Assembly (NCBI GenBank): GCA_032717465.1
Contig: CM064666.1
Location: 21,708,431-21,772,430, forward strand
DNA length: 64,000 nt
Origin: Coenobita brevimanus
Lineage: Eukaryota > Arthropoda > Malacostraca > Decapoda > Coenobitidae
Direction of reading: 5' to 3'
Part shown: positions 34,132 through 44,639 of the stretch, piece by piece
How positions within the stretch are numbered: the first letter of the stretch is position 1
Layout: every line of letters begins with the position of its first letter
Notes under the pieces: generated by a model
What the model saw: the letters and a program-made list of their open reading frames with translations, nothing else
Database searches by the model: none
Told to the model about the DNA's origin: nothing
Program-made: the position numbers and the translations under genes

Positions 34132-34690
34132 ATACTGGAATGATACTTTTATCTTACTGAAATCAATTTTTATCTGTCAACATTAATTGAAAAGTTTTTA
34201 TATTGGTTGTAACGGATGGCCGTGACTTTTCCCTCGGAAATATAGGTAATGGTCGAACATTACAAAGTAATATAAGAATAATTCCTTACTTTTTTGTAAA
34301 TCATAAGGGTTATGATGACATTTTATAAACCTAGAAATATTAATATAAATAAAATCCATTTTAACTCTACATTTATCATGCTTTTCGACGACGCAATATT
34401 AAAACTAATTTCCACTTGAAATACGACTCATTGAAAGTGTAAATTGATTTTTTGTATCTTTTCCGTTATCGAAGTAAATGGTGCTTTTTTTTTTTTTCTA
34501 GTACATACTGTGGAAATGTTTATTACTCTTTAAGTGGTACCTCTCATTCGTTATAAGTTCCAATGGTACTATTTTTCATCCTTGAAGGCAGAGCTATGTT
34601 GTGAAAAAATCAAAGTTACTAATGGAACCTGCGTCCTGAAAAACAAAAATTTTCCAAGAGAATTGTAATTTTTTCTATTTGAGGGTTGGA
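34132..34690. repeat. Diverged array copy
   Basis: Weak array landmarks (ATGATGACATTTTATAAACC near 34312; TTCCAATGGTACTATTTTTC near 34558). No gene. Confidence 0.45.
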
Positions 34691-35545
34691 TTTAAACAGG
34701 GATGTGTCATGTTTCCATGACTATTCAAGCTGTGCATGGATGGAGTTATAACAGAGCTTCATGGTAGGGCAGCTGATGTTGAAGCAACCCTAATGAGAGA
34801 GGGCAGTATGTGGAATCTCCTTGTAATGTTGTTTGCAGATGATATTCTGTTGTTAAGTGAAGACGAAGGGGAGCTGCAAGGCTTGGTGAATGAGTTTCGG
34901 AGAGTAAGAATGCAATCTACAAGCGAATGAAGAGTAAAGTTATGGTCTTCGAGAGAAGTGAAGTCACTGAACAATGTATGTGCATTTAAGTACTTGGGTA
35001 GTGTGATGAGTAAGAATGGAAGTTTAGATGGTGAAGTGCTTGAAATGGCACAACGAGGAAGAAATGTTGCTGGTTCTTTGAAAGCAGCGATAAGGAACAG
35101 GGAAAAGACCATGGAGGTAAAAAACTTGCCGCATGACAGTATTGTGATATCAACTCTAACGTATGGAAGTGAAACTTGGACCTTGTTGGACACAGGAGTG
35201 ACAGCAGTGGAAGTGAGTTATTTGAAAGGCATGTGGAGTCAAATTGACAAATGAGCAAGTGATGGAGAGTCATGGTGAGGATGTGGATGTGATAGGAACA
35301 GTTAGGAGAAACACACTGAGGTGGTTTGGCCATGTGGAGAGGATGGAGAGCGAATGTAACGAGGAGAGTGTGGTGGGGGGGGGGGCAAAGAAGAGATGAA
35401 GGGATGGAGTAGAGAGGTATATGAGACAACGATGTGTGAGCTTGTAGCAGGGCAGTTAAATGGTGGGGGACAGGGCGACATGAAGGCGATCTGTTTGTGG
35501 CCACCCCTTACGGGATTAAGGATTCTGGCAATACATAGATAGAGC
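34691..35545 (+). mobile_element. RTE-B LINE fragment
   Basis: A plus-strand fragment from the RT motif B region (QGCVMFP, 34697 on) through LFADDILLLSEDEGELQGLV (34829-34890, catalytic FADD kept as FADD-I), MNVCAFKYLGSVMSKNGSLD and TLTYGSETWTLLDT to the tail CTGGCAATACATAGATAGA (35529-35545). 5'-truncated, with several frame breaks and a G-run at about 35376. The tail identifies subfamily B. Confidence 0.85.
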
Positions 35546-35928
35546 TCTCGTTACAAAATAAAGTTTTTAAGTTAGTTCTGTTTCGCAATTCTTCGTCTAA
35601 AAGTTTTCCGAAATGTTACCAATACCTGGGTTCGTTTCTTGACCAATTTACTGCTCGTTTGTATAAGTAGCACATTTACCGTTTTCTCTCTAAATGACTC
35701 GTTTTTATATCACTACTCCCGGATTGCTCTTAACTAGTCTTTGAGCGGTTACTTACAGTCGTAGTAAGTTCCAACTTCATAACTGAAGCTGCAACCATGG
35801 TGAATAAAACAAAAATCAACTAATCGATCCTACCTTTTAAAATTAAAATCAAAACATTGCCAAGGCGACATTTGAAATTTTTTAAAGCAACTGTCGTTCA
35901 AGCCATTTTTTTCATTTTTGGAATTCAT
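35546..35928. repeat. Diverged array copy
   Basis: AT-rich, with weak array similarity (GGAAGTGCC-like and CCAAGGCGACATTTGAAATT near 35860, compared with CCAAGGTGGCATTTGAAACC near 19940). No gene. The 8-bp GAATTCAT at its end (35921-35928) duplicates at 36255. Confidence 0.45.
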
Positions 35929-36254
35929 TTTGTTGACGAATGAAGAAGTGAAGGAACGTTGTGGGGTGGATGTGGATGTGGTTGAGAAGATTAGGAGAAA
36001 TACACTGGGCTGGTTTGGAGAGAGAATGGCGAATGAAAGACTGACTAAGAGGGTGTATGTAGGTGAGGTGGAGGGAGGGAGTGGGAGGGGTAGACCGAGG
36101 ATAAGGTGGAAAGATGGAGTTGAGAGATATATGAGGGAGGGGGGGATGAGTTGGGGGAGGGTAGTCAAATAGTGGGTGACAGAGCGACTTGGAGGCGTTT
36201 TGTCTGCGGCCACCCTTTGCGGGATTAGGGCTTCGGGCTATAGATAGATAGATA
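35929..36254 (+). mobile_element. RTE-A LINE 3' fragment with 8-bp target duplication
   Basis: A 5'-truncated plus-strand copy encoding LLTNEEVKERCGVDVDVVEK, LGWFGERMANERLTKRVYVG and RPRIRWKDGVERYMREGGMS, ending CGGGCTATAGATAGATAGAT. GAATTCAT flanks it (35921-35928, 36255-36262). The typical GHVERMEN is shortened to GERMAN by a small deletion. Only the last 300 bp of the element was inserted. Confidence 0.9.
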
Positions 36255-36740
36255 GAATTCATAGGAATTTCAATGTCAAATTCAAAGCCAATTTTTTTTT
36301 TTTTTTTAATAGATCTCACGGCTTGCAGCGACAACTCACGGAAATGTCTTAGACAAAAAACTCAAAATGGCTGTTTAAAGCATTTTTGAGAAAAAAATGG
36401 AGTTCATTCAAACTTTAGATTTTTTCATTTTTTCCGACGACGCCTTTATGGAACAATTTATTATGCAATTCTCGCTTCAAATGCCAGCTGATTGCCCTTG
36501 TGAAACGATTTTTTTTTAAGCCGTTTTGCCTGTTATTTTAGGATACAGTTTTAGACAATTTTTGTTGCATATTTTTTCCACTTAAAATGTTTCGTTTTTT
36601 TTTTTTTTTTTTTTTTATTCGGTGTATTTTCTGAAAAATTTATTCATTTGACGAACAAACGCATTTATTGTTTCCGCCCTAAGAGGTGTGATACTTAGCA
36701 TCAGACCAATGAATGGTTCTGTACAGCTGGGCAAGAAGAA
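36255..36740. repeat. Diverged array copy
   Basis: Weak array landmarks such as CTCAAAATGGCTGTTTAAAG (36361) and TCGCTTCAAATGCCAGCTGA (36471), with long T-runs at about 36293 and 36595. No gene. Confidence 0.45.
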
Positions 36741-37825
36741 AGTGCGAAAAAAATATTGGGGTGGATGGAGAGATCTGGCGGTTTCCTATAGGAAGCCCAC
36801 ATGTCTTGATGAATGAATCCCTTAGAACCTAGACCCTGTGTGAGGTGGAACATGATTAGCTGCGATTTTCAGTGGTGGTGAAGCAATTATTCTCACCATA
36901 TGCTTAAATGAAGGATAATAACTAAAAAGTGTTAGAAAAAAATTTGTATAGAATACTGAACGAACGTGGAGAATAAAAGAGTAACTGGCAACATAGTACA
37001 GAAGAGCAGCATGTCAGCTCGTAGTTCGTTTACTCCTGATCTTCGATGCTGCTGAAACGAAGTCTAGTGAATCAGACTAATTGATATTGACCTCTATCGA
37101 AGAGAGCCGACAATGTTTTCATTAAGGAATCTAATATTGATATTATATCAATTTCTTGTGTTATTACCCTCCATGACACATGATATATGTTAAAATGCAT
37201 AGGCAGTAATTCAATACTAAATTATTTGTTTCCTTTTTACCTTTCATATTTCTTATCAATATAATATATTTAAATAGGAAGAAAGAGGACTGCCCTGGTC
37301 CAGAAATACCTTGTTGTGCAAGGGAGATTGACAGGAGGGACAGCAAGCGCGAGGGAAAAGGCAGGAAAGGAGAGACAGCTAATGAGCGGTAAAGAATTGA
37401 CTTGGGACTGAATGGCGTCAAAAAACCCTTTAAGTATCGCCTACATCTCTGCAGACAATACCCTCCTAAGGGGTTCATCTCATTGCCTTAGAAACGCAGA
37501 AATACAGTAAGATAAGCAGTGACATTCATATATTATGAGACGGTTACCTTAAAATTCTTCCCAGCAGCTCCACTTAATTACTGTCACGTCCATGAGGTGC
37601 ATACAACATCGTTTTGTAACATCAAACAAGGACTAGGTAACCATATATCCAGTTTAAATTTGTAGCACCTAACCAACACCGATCCCTCCTCTACAATGTT
37701 AAGAAAAGAGGGTAGAAAAGATAGCGATGCAAACAGTGGAATGAAGAGCTTACCAAATGATTGACAAGTGTCAGTTAACACTGGCGGCCGTGGGGTTGTT
37801 CCCTCATTTGAATATGTAATTTTAT

Positions 37826-37829
<4 letters not shown>
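36741..37829. other. Unclassified DNA
   Basis: No gene I can support. A 104-codon minus-strand frame at 37164-37478 (RCRRYLKGFLTPFSPKSILY near its N-terminal side) lies in GC-richer sequence between two AT-rich stretches. It has no partner in the window and may be part of an interspersed repeat. No TIRs or direct repeats were noticed. Confidence 0.35.

Positions 37830-37897
<68 letters not shown>
37830..37897. repeat. (AT)n microsatellite
   Basis: About 68 bp of AT dinucleotide. Confidence 0.97.
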
Positions 37898-37898
<1 letters not shown>

Positions 37899-37968
37899 CA
37901 TGTTTTTGTCAGTCTTGTTAATGTTTTGGAGCAACACGAGGAAAACCCACCACAGGAACTTTTCTAAA

Positions 37969-38871
37969 TAGACGTAGCCGAGGGGTGTAATTATACAGGG
38001 AAGGTTATCTGGCCACCAATCTCGATAGCGTAGTTATAGGTACTTGTAGTGAGATAGGGCAGTTGATTATGGATCGTAAAGCTCAGCCCGAATTAAGTAG
38101 TGAGACGTATTGTCAACGAGGTGAGTTAGAGTACTCTCGGATTACAAGGTTTATTGCACAAAGTTATAAAAGAGATAAGCTACAGTTTAGTAGAGCGTGA
38201 TAGTAACGTTGGAGCTTCTCACCAGCCTTCTCTCCCCTGTCTCTCTCTAACCCCCTTATGATCTGAAGGGAATCTCTCCGACATTAAATAGAGCGTGGGG
38301 AGGATGTGTATGGTAAATTTCCTATCACGTGGACTAACTGGCTAGGGTTGGTTACTCCACGTGTTTTGGAGACGTCATGAAATTCTTGTTCGTTTGGCCT
38401 ACGAGGAAGTTTGAGATACATCGTATGGCTTAAGAATTCTTGGTGGTCTTGGACAAGGGTTGTGGATATACATTGTGTGAATTGACATTCCTTATTCGTC
38501 TACGCAAGGGGATGTGTTCTTTAACTCTTCCTGTAGGACTCAGACATAACCACCTGTTCTACATATTGTTACCTATAGCTATATACCGTAGTAACATATA
38601 GCATTGTGTTATATTATGCCTACATATCGCTCAGTCACGGGAAACTGGCGTACCATCCACAGTCAATAGTCATAACATTTTAATGGATACTAGATACATA
38701 TTACAGTCAATTTGTAAGTGAAATACATAATATTGTGAAGGTTACATAATTGGGATAATGTAGTTCTTATAGTTATGAAATTGTACATGTATAATATAAT
38801 AGTAATATTAAAATAATACAATGACAAGTCTTCTGTAGTCAATTATACAATAAATATAAGAAGGACTGGCT

Positions 38872-38875
<4 letters not shown>
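37969..38875 (-). mobile_element. Gyp-5 family LTR and 3'UTR fragment, copy 1
   Basis: About 0.9 kb matching 54020-54903 at high identity and in the same orientation (for example TAGACGTAGCCGAGGGGTGT and TCTCTCCGACATTA, CTATAGCTATATAC). On the minus strand it reads 3'UTR (38875-38627), then LTR from TATGTAGGCATAAT (38626) to CTCGGCTACGTCTA (37969), about 40 bp short of the LTR end seen in copy 2. It starts abruptly at TAGACG, next to unrelated DNA. Confidence 0.75.

Positions 38876-38927
<52 letters not shown>
38875..38927. repeat. (TA)n microsatellite joining Gyp-5 fragment and RTE-B tail
   Basis: About 53 bp of TA between the 3'UTR of Gyp-5 and the RTE-B 3' terminus TTGCCAGACGCC. Confidence 0.95.
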
Positions 38928-38929
<2 letters not shown>

Positions 38930-39018
38930 CCAGACGCCAAAATCCCGTTCGGGGTGGCCACGAAGAAATCGCCTCCACGTCTCCCTTTCCCCCGTCATTT
39001 CACTGCCCTGCTCCAAAC

Positions 39019-39330
39019 TCACACCCCCCTCATATACCTCTCCACCCCGTCCCTCCATCTCATCCTCTGCCTCCCCCTCCCTCTTACCCCCTCCACCTCA
39101 CTCACATACACTCTCTTCCTCAGTCTTTCACCCTCCATCCTCTCCACATGGCCAAACCACCTCATTGTATTCCTCCTCACTCTTCCTATCACGTCCACAT
39201 CCAGATCCACACCACAACGCTCCTTTATATCCTCATTTGTTAGCCTGTCTCTCCATGTGACTCCACAGGCTCCTCTTAAATAACTCATTTCCATTGCTCT
39301 CTTGACTTGTGTCCTTCCAACAACGTCCAA
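39019..39330 (-). pseudogene. RTE-B C-terminal domain
   Basis: AMEMSYLRGACGVTWRDRLT, NEDIKERCGVDLDVDVIGRV, RRNTMRWFGHVERMEGERLR and RWRDGVERYMRGV. The layout is the same as in subfamily A, with sequence differences that mark subfamily B. Confidence 0.85.
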
Positions 39331-39367
39331 GCTTCACTTCCATACGTGAGTTGGTATCACAGTACTG

Positions 39368-40709
39368 TCATGTAGTAGCTTTATCACTTCCATGCTCACT
39401 TCTGTTTCTTATCACTGCTTTCAAGGAACCAGCAACCTTTCTTCCCTGCTGTACCCTTTCAAGCACTTCACCCTCCAAACCTCCATCCTTACTCATCATA
39501 CTACCCAAGTACTTAAACATATTCACATTTTCCAATTCCTCACCATCCAACCTCGCTGTACATTCACTGATTTCACCTCTCTCAAAGACAATCACTTTAC
39601 TCTTCCCTACATTCACCTTTAGATTCCATTTCTTGCACTCTTCTAAACTCATCCACCAAGCCTTGTAGCTCCCCTTCGTCTTCACTCAAAAACACTGTAT
39701 CATCTGCAAACAACAGTACAGGGAGTTTCCAAACACTACCCTCTCTCACCAGGCCCACTCCAACATCCACTACCCTACCTCGTACCTCTTTTATTACCCC
39801 ATCCACGTACAAATTGAACAACAATGGAGAAATGACACATCCCTGTTTCAACCCAACCTCCAAACAGAAAAATTTACTCAGTTCACCATCCACACGCACT
39901 GCAGCCTTCGCACCAACATACATACTTTTCACAGCATTCAACAACTTCCCATCTACTCCATATATTCTACTTTCAGCAATCCTTGTCTATCCACCCTGTC
40001 ATATGCTTTCTCCAAACCCACGAAAGCCGCATACAACTTCTTTCCCTTCTCTAGAAACTTTTTCACTAAAGATCTAAGAATGAATATCTGATCTACACAA
40101 CCTATTCCCTTCCTAAAGCCTCCCTGTTCTTCTCCAGCTAGTTCCTCTGTTCTTTCTCTCTGTCAATAAATATCCTACCATACACTATTCCTATTATACT
40201 AAGAAGACAAATGCCCCTATGATTACCACACACTTCTTTTTCCCCTTTGTACAAGGGAATAATTATACCTGACTTCCAACCCTCCGGGACTCTACCTTCC
40301 TCCCAGGCCAATCTGCACATCTTCCACATCCATTCTACTACTATCTCTCCCCCATGCTTCAGCATTTCACCACACACTCCATCAATTCCTGGGGCTTTCC
40401 CCAATTTAACTTTCTTCATTGCTTCCACAACTTCTATCTGATTTCTTCCTGTCTTCTCACCTCCCTCCTTCTCCCAGCCATTCCCCAGCCACTTATACTC
40501 GCATTACTTCCACCCTCTATGTTCAACAATTCCTTAAAGTGTTCTCTCCATCTGCTCACTTTTTCTCCCTTCTCCACTAGTAATCTACCATTTTTATCTT
40601 TCACTCCCCTGCTAACTTCACTTCCACCCTGTCTTACTCTCTTCACCTCTTTCCAGAACATTTTCTTATAGTCCCTCAACTTTTCAGTCATTCCTTCCAA
40701 ATTCCTCAT
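39368..40709 (-). pseudogene. RTE-B reverse transcriptase, several frames
   Basis: From 40709 downward: linker DYKKMFWKEVKRVRQGGSEV, EHFKELLNIEGGSNASI, MEAMKKVKLGKAPGIDGVCG and EGWKSGIIIPLYKGEKEVCG (fingers), AKAAVRVDGELSKFFCLEVG, VGLKQGCVISPLLFNLYVDG, LLFADDTVFLSEDEGELQGL (catalytic FADD) and FKYLGSMMSKDGGLEGEVLE. At least three frame changes occur, near 40430, 39960 and 39640. Confidence 0.85.
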
Positions 40710-40809
40710 CCACTACCTTCTTACCCTCTCTTACTAATCTTTTCACCTCTTTCTTTCTACATATAACTCTTCCGTCTCAAATTCTTCCACGCCCCTATTT
40801 CTCATCCAT

Positions 40810-41499
40810 TCATTGTATGCTTTCTTCTTTTGTCCCATAACCTGTCTCATCTTTTTTCCACCACACTGTTCCTTGCACACCCCTCCGTCTTCTTATCCCA
40901 CACACAACATCACATGCTGCACATATTTCTTCTGTGAATATCCTGCACACACCTTCCACGTCCCCCATCTGCTCCAATTTATATTTGCTCAATCGTTCCT
41001 CCACTTCTCTCACATATTTTGCCTTTTTCTCATCCTCTTGTAACCTTTCCACTCTCCTTGCAAATACTCCTTCTTCCCATCCTTCCCTATTTCTATTTCT
41101 CCATCTTATTTGGATCTTGATTCTGGCCACCACCAAGTAGTGGTCAGAAAGTCCACTCCCCCAACCTCTATAAGCTCTTGCATCCATTACACATCTTCGC
41201 ATCCTTTCATCCACACACACATAATCAATCATTGCCTTCCTTTCATTCAGTTCACCACCCACCCCTCTCATCACTCGCCATGAATACCTGTGGATCATTT
41301 TGTGCCTGAAGAGGGTATTGGCTATCACCAACCCCCTCCCAGCACAGATGTCCACTAACGCACTGCCATTCTCTTCTATCTCAGCAGGCACACCCCACTC
41401 ACCAATTATTCCATCCACTTTCACATTCCCTACTTTACCATTCATATCACCGATCAAAAACACTCTCTTATTCCTTTTGAAACTTTTCCATACACACAT
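40810..41499 (-). pseudogene. RTE-B endonuclease C-terminal part and linker
   Basis: About 229 codons: FLIGDMNGKVGNVKVDGIIG, RHKMIHRYSWRVMRGVGGEL, KAMIDYVCVDERMRRCVMDA and WGSGLSDHYLVVARIKIQIR (the SDH-type end of the endonuclease is seen as SDHYLV), then a charged linker and GVQGTVWWKKDET. The first third of the endonuclease is missing because the copy starts at the microsatellite. The frame ends at SIQ before the RT. Confidence 0.85.
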
Positions 41500-41505
41500 C
41501 TACAT

Positions 41506-41508
41506 TTG

Positions 41509-41599
<91 letters not shown>

Positions 41600-41620
41600 T
41601 ATATAGATAGATAGATAGAT

Positions 41621-41683
<63 letters not shown>
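41506..41683. repeat. (TA)n then (GA)n compound microsatellite
   Basis: TA for about 90 bp (41506-41597), a short GATA run, then about 58 bp of AG (41625-41682). It joins the truncated 5' end of RTE-B to the 3' end of Gyp-2. Confidence 0.96.
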
Positions 41684-41684
<1 letters not shown>

Positions 41685-41769
41685 TAGTGTAATTAAAGTA
41701 AGCCTATATTATGTGTAACATATTTTGTTATTTTATATAAAATATATATACAATATTTAAAATATTTAC

Positions 41770-43432
41770 TCAGTTTTGTCTTGTACAGAACCGATCTTAA
41801 ACATTGATTCCAGGTTAGCAATCCTTTCTTGCATTCTGTGCATGGCCAAAAATTAATACAGTAAATATGATGGAAAAAATTACAAAGATGACTGGAGTTG
41901 GGCTGTATACATAATATGGGTTAAATATAATCATACTGTATTCTTCCCAAGGTTGTATTGCCTGATTTATTAATTGCATGGTTTCATACTTGGGTGAAGT
42001 CAACTTCATGTGTGCACTTACATTTAAGTTCATCCTAGGCAGTGGCTGGAAGTGTTTGTGTGTGTGGTTGAGAAAGGAATAATGGCTTTTAGTGGGCAAG
42101 GTAGACAGTGTAGGTGTCAGGACTGCACATTAATCTGGTGAGATGTATAAACCAGATGCTGATGTGTGGGCTGGTGAGTCTGGGCGTCACAAAAACTGAT
42201 GTATTTTGAGTGAAATAGAAGAACTGTGACCAATGCGTTGATGGTGGATTTTATCTGGAGCAAATGTGAAGTTGCAATGATGAGGGATGTCATGATCTTT
42301 TATGATGGCCATTTCACAAGTGATTGTCTCAGCTGGCTGAAACGTGATGTACGCAGGACAAAGGTGTAATGCGACATTTGTGTTCAATTGTTGTTTCACT
42401 AGTGAAAGTGACAGCGTCCTGTTTCTTGTAGACCATGATGACTTCTGTTTTGATGTTGATGGTGACTAATGAGTCATCTTGCTCAGAAGGAAAAGGTATA
42501 TTTGATAGACTGTGAAAAATCATCCGCTACGAATGGTACACGAACTACTATTGATATTGTGAATGTTGCTTCCAAATATGGATAATATAGTAACAGATTT
42601 TTTTCCTCAGGTTTCAATCAGTGCTTATGTATGCCTTGACTAATTTTTTGACGGAGGTTGTGAAAGGGAAGTAAATTAATGGTGATCATTACCAGCATTA
42701 GCAATTCCTGTCATGAAGGCCTGATACTGAGCTCTAGTATTGTCTGACTGTAGTATTATTACATCAATATGTTCTATGATCACAGAAAGGTGTTGGAATA
42801 GTGTCTTGTTACTCTCTAGTGCATTTACTTTCTCCACAATTCCTAGAGTTGATGCTTCTGCCTTCCTTAGGTTCTTTATAATCTTCAGCATCAAGGTGTT
42901 CTGAGTGTCAGCTAACTTATGTTGGTATGAGAGACTTTATGCTATTTAGTTAAGTTTATTATTTATTTCCTCTACATCATTTTCTGTAGCTAGTCCAATA
43001 ATCTTCCCTAAAATTGCTCCACCTAGGTCGAACAAACCGCGTCTCTTACTTGTATTTCTGATGTCGTTTCTTGTCTCCAGTGTGTTACTCCCAGCTGATG
43101 GGATATCCTGGATCATGGTGATCATCACGTGCTTAGCCTGTTCTAGCTTCCAGTCAATTAATTTAATTAATTCAGCTACTTCCATGTGTAGGGTGATCAT
43201 GTGAAGAAGGTGTTTTAATACCGCTTCCAGAGTTCTAAGTGGTCCTGATATCTTCTGTAACATTCTTGGTATGTCTTACAGTATGTCCCAACTGACCGGT
43301 ACTTATTGTCCTGCACTATTGCTGTTGAGGCTGTTGGGGCTATCAGGCAACCCTGTCGGACTAGATGTTGAGGATGTGAGGTGATCCTCTTGATATCAAC
43401 AGGAACATGATCCATGGAATTATTCGCCTCAT
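41770..43432 (-). pseudogene. Gyp-2 env
   Basis: Fragments in several frames: ATGAGGCG start at about 43431 with a hydrophobic start, then LVRQGCLIAPTASTAIVQDN in a shifted frame, a stretch ending NTSKRRGLFDLGGAILGK (basic site and fusion peptide, about 43010), LFQHLSVIIEHIDVIILQSD, KLTSPKYETMQLINQAIQPW, YYVYSPTPVIFVIFSIIFTV with a membrane segment, and a short tail. The furin-type site is KRR without the RXR before it. Many breaks. Confidence 0.83.
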
Positions 43433-43509
43433 CTAGAGAAGGGAAGGAAAGTGTATGCTGCCTTCATGGACTTGGAGAAAGCTTATGACAGAATAGATAG
43501 GCAAGGTAT

Positions 43510-44115
43510 GTGGAAGGTATTAAGAATATATGGAGTGGAGGGGAATTGTTGAGTGCTGTGAAGAGTATGTACGAGGGAGCTAGGGCTACGGTGCGGGTGG
43601 ATGGTGAGCTGAGTGAGTTCTTTGATCTCAATGTGGGACTGAAACAGGGGTGTGTGATGTCTCCATGGCTGTTTAATATATATATGGATGGGGTTGTAAA
43701 GGAGGTGCAAGGTAGGGCAGTGGATGTGGGGCTGGCCCTAATGAGTGAGGGTGAGATTTGGAAGCTTCCGGTGTTGCTGTATGCTGATGATACAGTATTG
43801 TTGAGTGAAGATGAATGGGAGTTGCAAGGTTTGGTGAATGAATCTGAGACAGTGTGTAGGAGGAAGCTGAAAGTTAATGTAAACAAAAGTAAAGTTATGG
43901 TGTTTGAGAGGAATGAAGTCACAGAGTGTGCAGTGAGGTTGGATGGTGAGGATATGGAGAATGTGAGTGCATTCAAGTACTTGGGTAGTGTGATGAGTAA
44001 GGATGGAACTTTGGGGGATGAAGTACGTGAAAGGGTACAGCAGGGAAGGAAGGTTGTTGGTACAGTGAAAGCAGTGATGAGATATAGGGAGGTGAGTATG
44101 GAAGTTAAGAAGTAA
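43510..44115 (+). pseudogene. RTE-A reverse transcriptase segment
   Basis: Open frame of 201 codons with LLSAVKSMYEGARATVRVDG, NVGLKQGCVMSPWLFNIYMD, LLYADDTVLLSEDEWELQGL (YADD instead of FADD) and VNVNKSKVMVFERNEVTECA. It ends MEVKK-TAA, the same stop as in 30953-32147. Upstream, motif A lies in a different frame. Catalytic motifs survive but the N-terminal part is absent. Confidence 0.85.
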
Positions 44116-44130
44116 CTGCATGATGGTATT

Positions 44131-44556
44131 GTGATCCCTACCCTGACGTATGGAAGCGAGGCGTGGACCTTGCAAGAGGGGAACAAGTCAAGAGTGAGAG
44201 CAGTGGAAATGAGTTACTTGAGAGGAGCATGTGGAGTGACGTGGAGGGACAGGCTGACGGATGAAGAAGTGAAAGAACGTTGTGGGGTAGATGTGGATGT
44301 GGTTGAGAAGATTAGGAGAAATACACTGAGGTGGTTTGGACATGTGGAGAGAATGGAGAATGAAAGACTGACTAAGAGGGTGTATGTAGGTGAGGTGGAG
44401 GGAGGGAGAGGGAAGGGTAGACCGAGGATGAGGTGGAGGGATGGAGTTGAGAGGTATATGAGGGAGGGGGGGATGAGTTGGGGGGAGGGTAGTCAAATGG
44501 TGGGTGACAGAGTGATTTGGACGCGTTTTGTCTGCGGCCACTCTTTGCGGGATTAG
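44131..44556 (+). pseudogene. RTE-A C-terminal domain
   Basis: IPTLTYGSEAWTLQEGNKSR, RGACGVTWRDRLTDEEVKER, LRWFGHVERMENERLTKRVY, RPRMRWRDGVERYMREGGMS and a longer end TRFVCGHSLRD close to the terminus. It directly follows the in-frame TAA. Confidence 0.87.
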
Positions 44557-44639
44557 GGCGTCGGGCTATAGATAGATAGATAAATAGATCTTTACCTACC
44601 GAAAGAACAGCTGTTTTAGAGATCTTATCCACGATGGTT

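Larger units (their letters stand above)
38928..41505 (-). mobile_element. RTE-B LINE, long minus-strand copy
   Basis: Runs on the minus strand from within the endonuclease (truncated 5' end next to (TA)n at 41506) to GGATTTTGGCGTCTGGCAAT, about 2.6 kb. Its tail is (AT)n instead of the usual GATA-type repeat. Endonuclease, RT and C-terminal parts are all recognisable but in different frames. It is the most complete subfamily B copy here. Confidence 0.9.
43433..44589 (+). mobile_element. RTE-A LINE fragment inserted antisense just before Gyp-2 env
   Basis: A plus-strand, 5'-truncated RTE-A copy from TCTAGAGAAGGGAAGGAAAG to GGGCTATAGATAGATAGATA. On the minus strand Gyp-2 reads TTCTTTCGGTAGGTAA up to the insertion and ATGAGGCG after it, so the LINE separates the acceptor-like site from the env start codon. 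It is antisense to Gyp-2, as the copy in Gyp-1 env is to Gyp-1. No clear target duplication. Confidence 0.9.

Noticed and set aside
20745..34160. Target duplication for the RTE-B copy split by Gyp-1
   Set aside because: TACTGG occurs on both sides (about 20777 and 34133) but does not abut the 5' truncation point, so it is not counted.
37164..37478. 104-codon minus-strand protein (RCRRYLKGFLTPF)
   Set aside because: No homologous copy or recognisable domain in the window; kept only as part of unclassified DNA.
43420..44600. Target duplication around RTE-A in Gyp-2
   Set aside because: No matching words abut both ends; the insertion seems to have lost one or a few bases.
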